A stretch of DNA of 64,000 nucleotides, from positions 1 to 64,000 of the forward strand of contig JAHBWD010000017.1 in the NCBI GenBank assembly GCA_019637175.1. Direction: 5' to 3'. Position 1 is the stretch's first letter; each line of letters opens with the position of its first letter. Origin of the DNA: Labilithrix sp. (GTDB taxonomy: Bacteria; Myxococcota_A; Polyangia; Polyangiales; Polyangiaceae). The notes beneath the pieces are model-generated. The model was given only the letters and a program-made list of their open reading frames with translations, was not told where the DNA came from and did not search any database. The position numbers were made by a program, and so were the translations under genes. Shown here in pieces: positions 62,819-64,000 of the stretch.

Positions 62819-63883
62819 ATGACCACCTCGTCCTCCTCGTCAGGTTCGCGCCCGATGAGCGCCGCCGACGATCGCTCGGCGCCGCCTCACTCCGGCACCC
62901 GGCTCGAGCCCGAGCTCGCCCTCCGGATCCACGAGCTGATGCTCCGCGCGCGCGTGCTCGAGGAGCGCCTCATCACGATGTACAAACAGGGCGACGGCTA
63001 CTTCTGGATCGGCGGTCCGGGCGAAGAGGCGTTCAACGTTCCGCTCGGCCTCCTCGTCGACAAGGGCGTCGGCCTCGACCACGACTATCTGCACCTCCAC
63101 TATCGCTCGAGCGCGACGCTGCTCGCGATGGGCGCCGATCCGGTCGACTCGCTCCGCCAGATGAAGAACACCGCGACCGATCCGTACTCGAAGGGTCGCA
63201 ACTTCGTGTGCCACTACTCGGCGCGCAAGTGGAACGTCGCGCCGGTCAGCTCGCCGATCGAGGTGCAGTATTCGATCGCGCCGGGCACCGCGATGGGGCA
63301 GCGCCGCGCGAACGCGAAGGGCATCACGATCGTCACGGGCGGCGACGCGGGCACGGCCGAAGGCGACTTCGCGACGTGCCTCGTCTGGAGCTCGCGCAAG
63401 GGGAGCGAGCTGCCGATGCTCATCCTCGTGACGAACAACCAGTTCGGCATCTCGACGCCGTACGCCGGCCAGCACGGCGAGATCCGCATCAGCGATCGCG
63501 GCAAGGCGTTCGGGATGGAGACCGCGACGGTCGACGGCAACGATCCCGAGGTCGCCTATCACGCGCTGAAGAAGGCGATCGACTACGTGCGCACCGAGCG
63601 AAAGCCGTTCCTCCTCGAGGCGATGGTCTCGCGGCTCTACGGCCACTCGTCGGCGAGCGGCGCGAACTTCGTCAAAGACGAGTCCGACTGCCTCTCGCGA
63701 TTCGAGCAGAAGCTCGAGGAGCGAAAGCTCCTCACGCGCGCGCAGATGGATGAGATGCGCGCCCGCTTCACGCAAGAGCTGCTCGACGCCTACAAGCGCG
63801 TGCGCGAGGAGCCGCAGCCGAGGCCCGAGTCGATCTGGGACTTCGTGTTCGCCGACAAGAACCTCGTCGGAGGAGAAGTCTGA
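62819..63883 (+). CDS. 2-oxoacid dehydrogenase E1 component, alpha subunit
   Basis: 354 residues from ATG 62819. TPP-dependent decarboxylase subunit of a pyruvate or branched-chain 2-oxoacid dehydrogenase. N-terminus Ser/Pro-rich, then ELMLRARVLEERLITMYKQG, IGGPGEEAFNVPLGLL and HYRSSATLLAMGADP. TPP motif: GGDAGTAEGDF to VTNNQFGIS (GDA where most have GDG). C-terminal KPFLLEAMVSRLYGHSSASG. The HYRS and GHSSASG segments fit branched-chain and acetoin-type E1 as well as pyruvate; substrate not decided. Coupled to the beta subunit by a TGATG overlap, behind GGAGGAG. Confidence 0.93.
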   Translation: MTTSSSSSGSRPMSAADDRSAPPHSGTRLEPELALRIHELMLRARVLEERLITMYKQGDGYFWIGGPGEEAFNVPLGLLVDKGVGLDHDYLHLHYRSSATLLAMGADPVDSLRQMKNTATDPYSKGRNFVCHYSARKWNVAPVSSPIEVQYSIAPGTAMGQRRANAKGITIVTGGDAGTAEGDFATCLVWSSRKGSELPMLILVTNNQFGISTPYAGQHGEIRISDRGKAFGMETATVDGNDPEVAYHALKKAIDYVRTERKPFLLEAMVSRLYGHSSASGANFVKDESDCLSRFEQKLEERKLLTRAQMDEMRARFTQELLDAYKRVREEPQPRPESIWDFVFADKNLVGGEV

Positions 63884-64000
63884 TGGCGACGATGGTCCAG
63901 GCGATCCGCATGGCGCTCCACGTCGGGGAGTCGCGCCTCGGCGTCACCGACATCTTCGGCGAAGACGTCGGGCCGCCGCTCGGCGGCGTCTTCACCGCGA
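63883..64000 (+). CDS. 2-oxoacid dehydrogenase E1 component, beta subunit (5' end only)
   Basis: About 39 codons, open at the right edge. ATG 63883 overlaps the E1 alpha stop by one base, with GGAGGAG in front. MATMVQAIRMALHVGESRL and IFGEDVGPPLGGVFTA match the start of E1 beta (normally MVEAIR.AL..., GEDVG..GGVF). It supplies the second half of the TPP site. An E2 gene is expected beyond the window. Confidence 0.9.
   Translation, partial: MATMVQAIRMALHVGESRLGVTDIFGEDVGPPLGGVFTA

Overview
This is a very GC-rich window, by eye around 70% G+C. Its gene content points to a myxobacterium, most likely of the Polyangia (Sorangium, Labilithrix or Sandaracinus type). Evidence includes three complete or partial Hanks-type Ser/Thr kinases with proline-rich or receiver-like tails, plus a pseudokinase. 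There is also a sigma-54 activator with an FHA sensor, a double-FHA protein, more than a dozen lipoproteins (many cysteine-rich), and a protease with a MYXO-CTERM-like tail. No rRNA, tRNA, CRISPR array, insertion sequence or prophage was seen. Long open frames opposite the real genes are high-GC shadows and are left out.

Layout. 1-3525: a Ser/Thr kinase running off the left edge and a secreted TPR protein. 3526-5678: a hairpin cluster, a lipoprotein and mnmA. 5747-6055: a small gene resembling the type III secretion inner-rod protein SctI, with no other secretion genes beside it, convergent with a FliA-like sigma factor (6062-6763). 6917-10823: a coupled three-gene set followed by a trypsin-like lipoprotein. 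10861-17746: a lipoprotein, a malonyl/acyl-CoA synthetase, a DMT transporter with a histidine-rich tail, a PglZ-like protein behind an odd 335-base leader, and a rhomboid protease. 17776-22261: a LysR regulator, a diheme cytochrome, and purE-purK-methyltransferase. 22263-27221: a lipoprotein, a short GspE/PilB-type ATPase, trmO, a double-FHA protein and a propeller lipoprotein. 27315-31897: a DUF4331 protein closed by two strong tandem hairpins, a small lipoprotein, a Tat-type intradiol dioxygenase-like protein and the sigma-54 activator.

31980-41422: the most coherent signalling locus. An adenylate cyclase, a Ser/Thr kinase with a receiver-like tail and a LysM-FecR envelope protein are joined by 4-base GTGA overlaps. 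Two OmpA/thrombospondin-type-3 proteins and two lipoproteins lie divergently. 41423-42557: a gene-poor stretch around a DUF6232 gene. 42558-53245: a VWA lipoprotein, GlsB coupled to a pseudokinase, an EF-hand HupE, a YqhA-like protein, several Cys-rich lipoproteins, a GspC-like fragment and an acyltransferase. 53394-64000: GDPD, a TPR-like protein, a DEDDh exonuclease, a trypsin-like protease, a LysR regulator divergent from a propeller-cytochrome c with a perfect LysR box between them, another kinase, and the start of a 2-oxoacid dehydrogenase E1 alpha/beta operon.

Housekeeping functions (mnmA, trmO, purEK, E1) are interleaved with envelope and signalling genes. Most operons are short and tightly overlapped, often as GTGA or TGATG, which implies translational coupling. 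All functions are inferred from motifs read by eye; no database search was possible.
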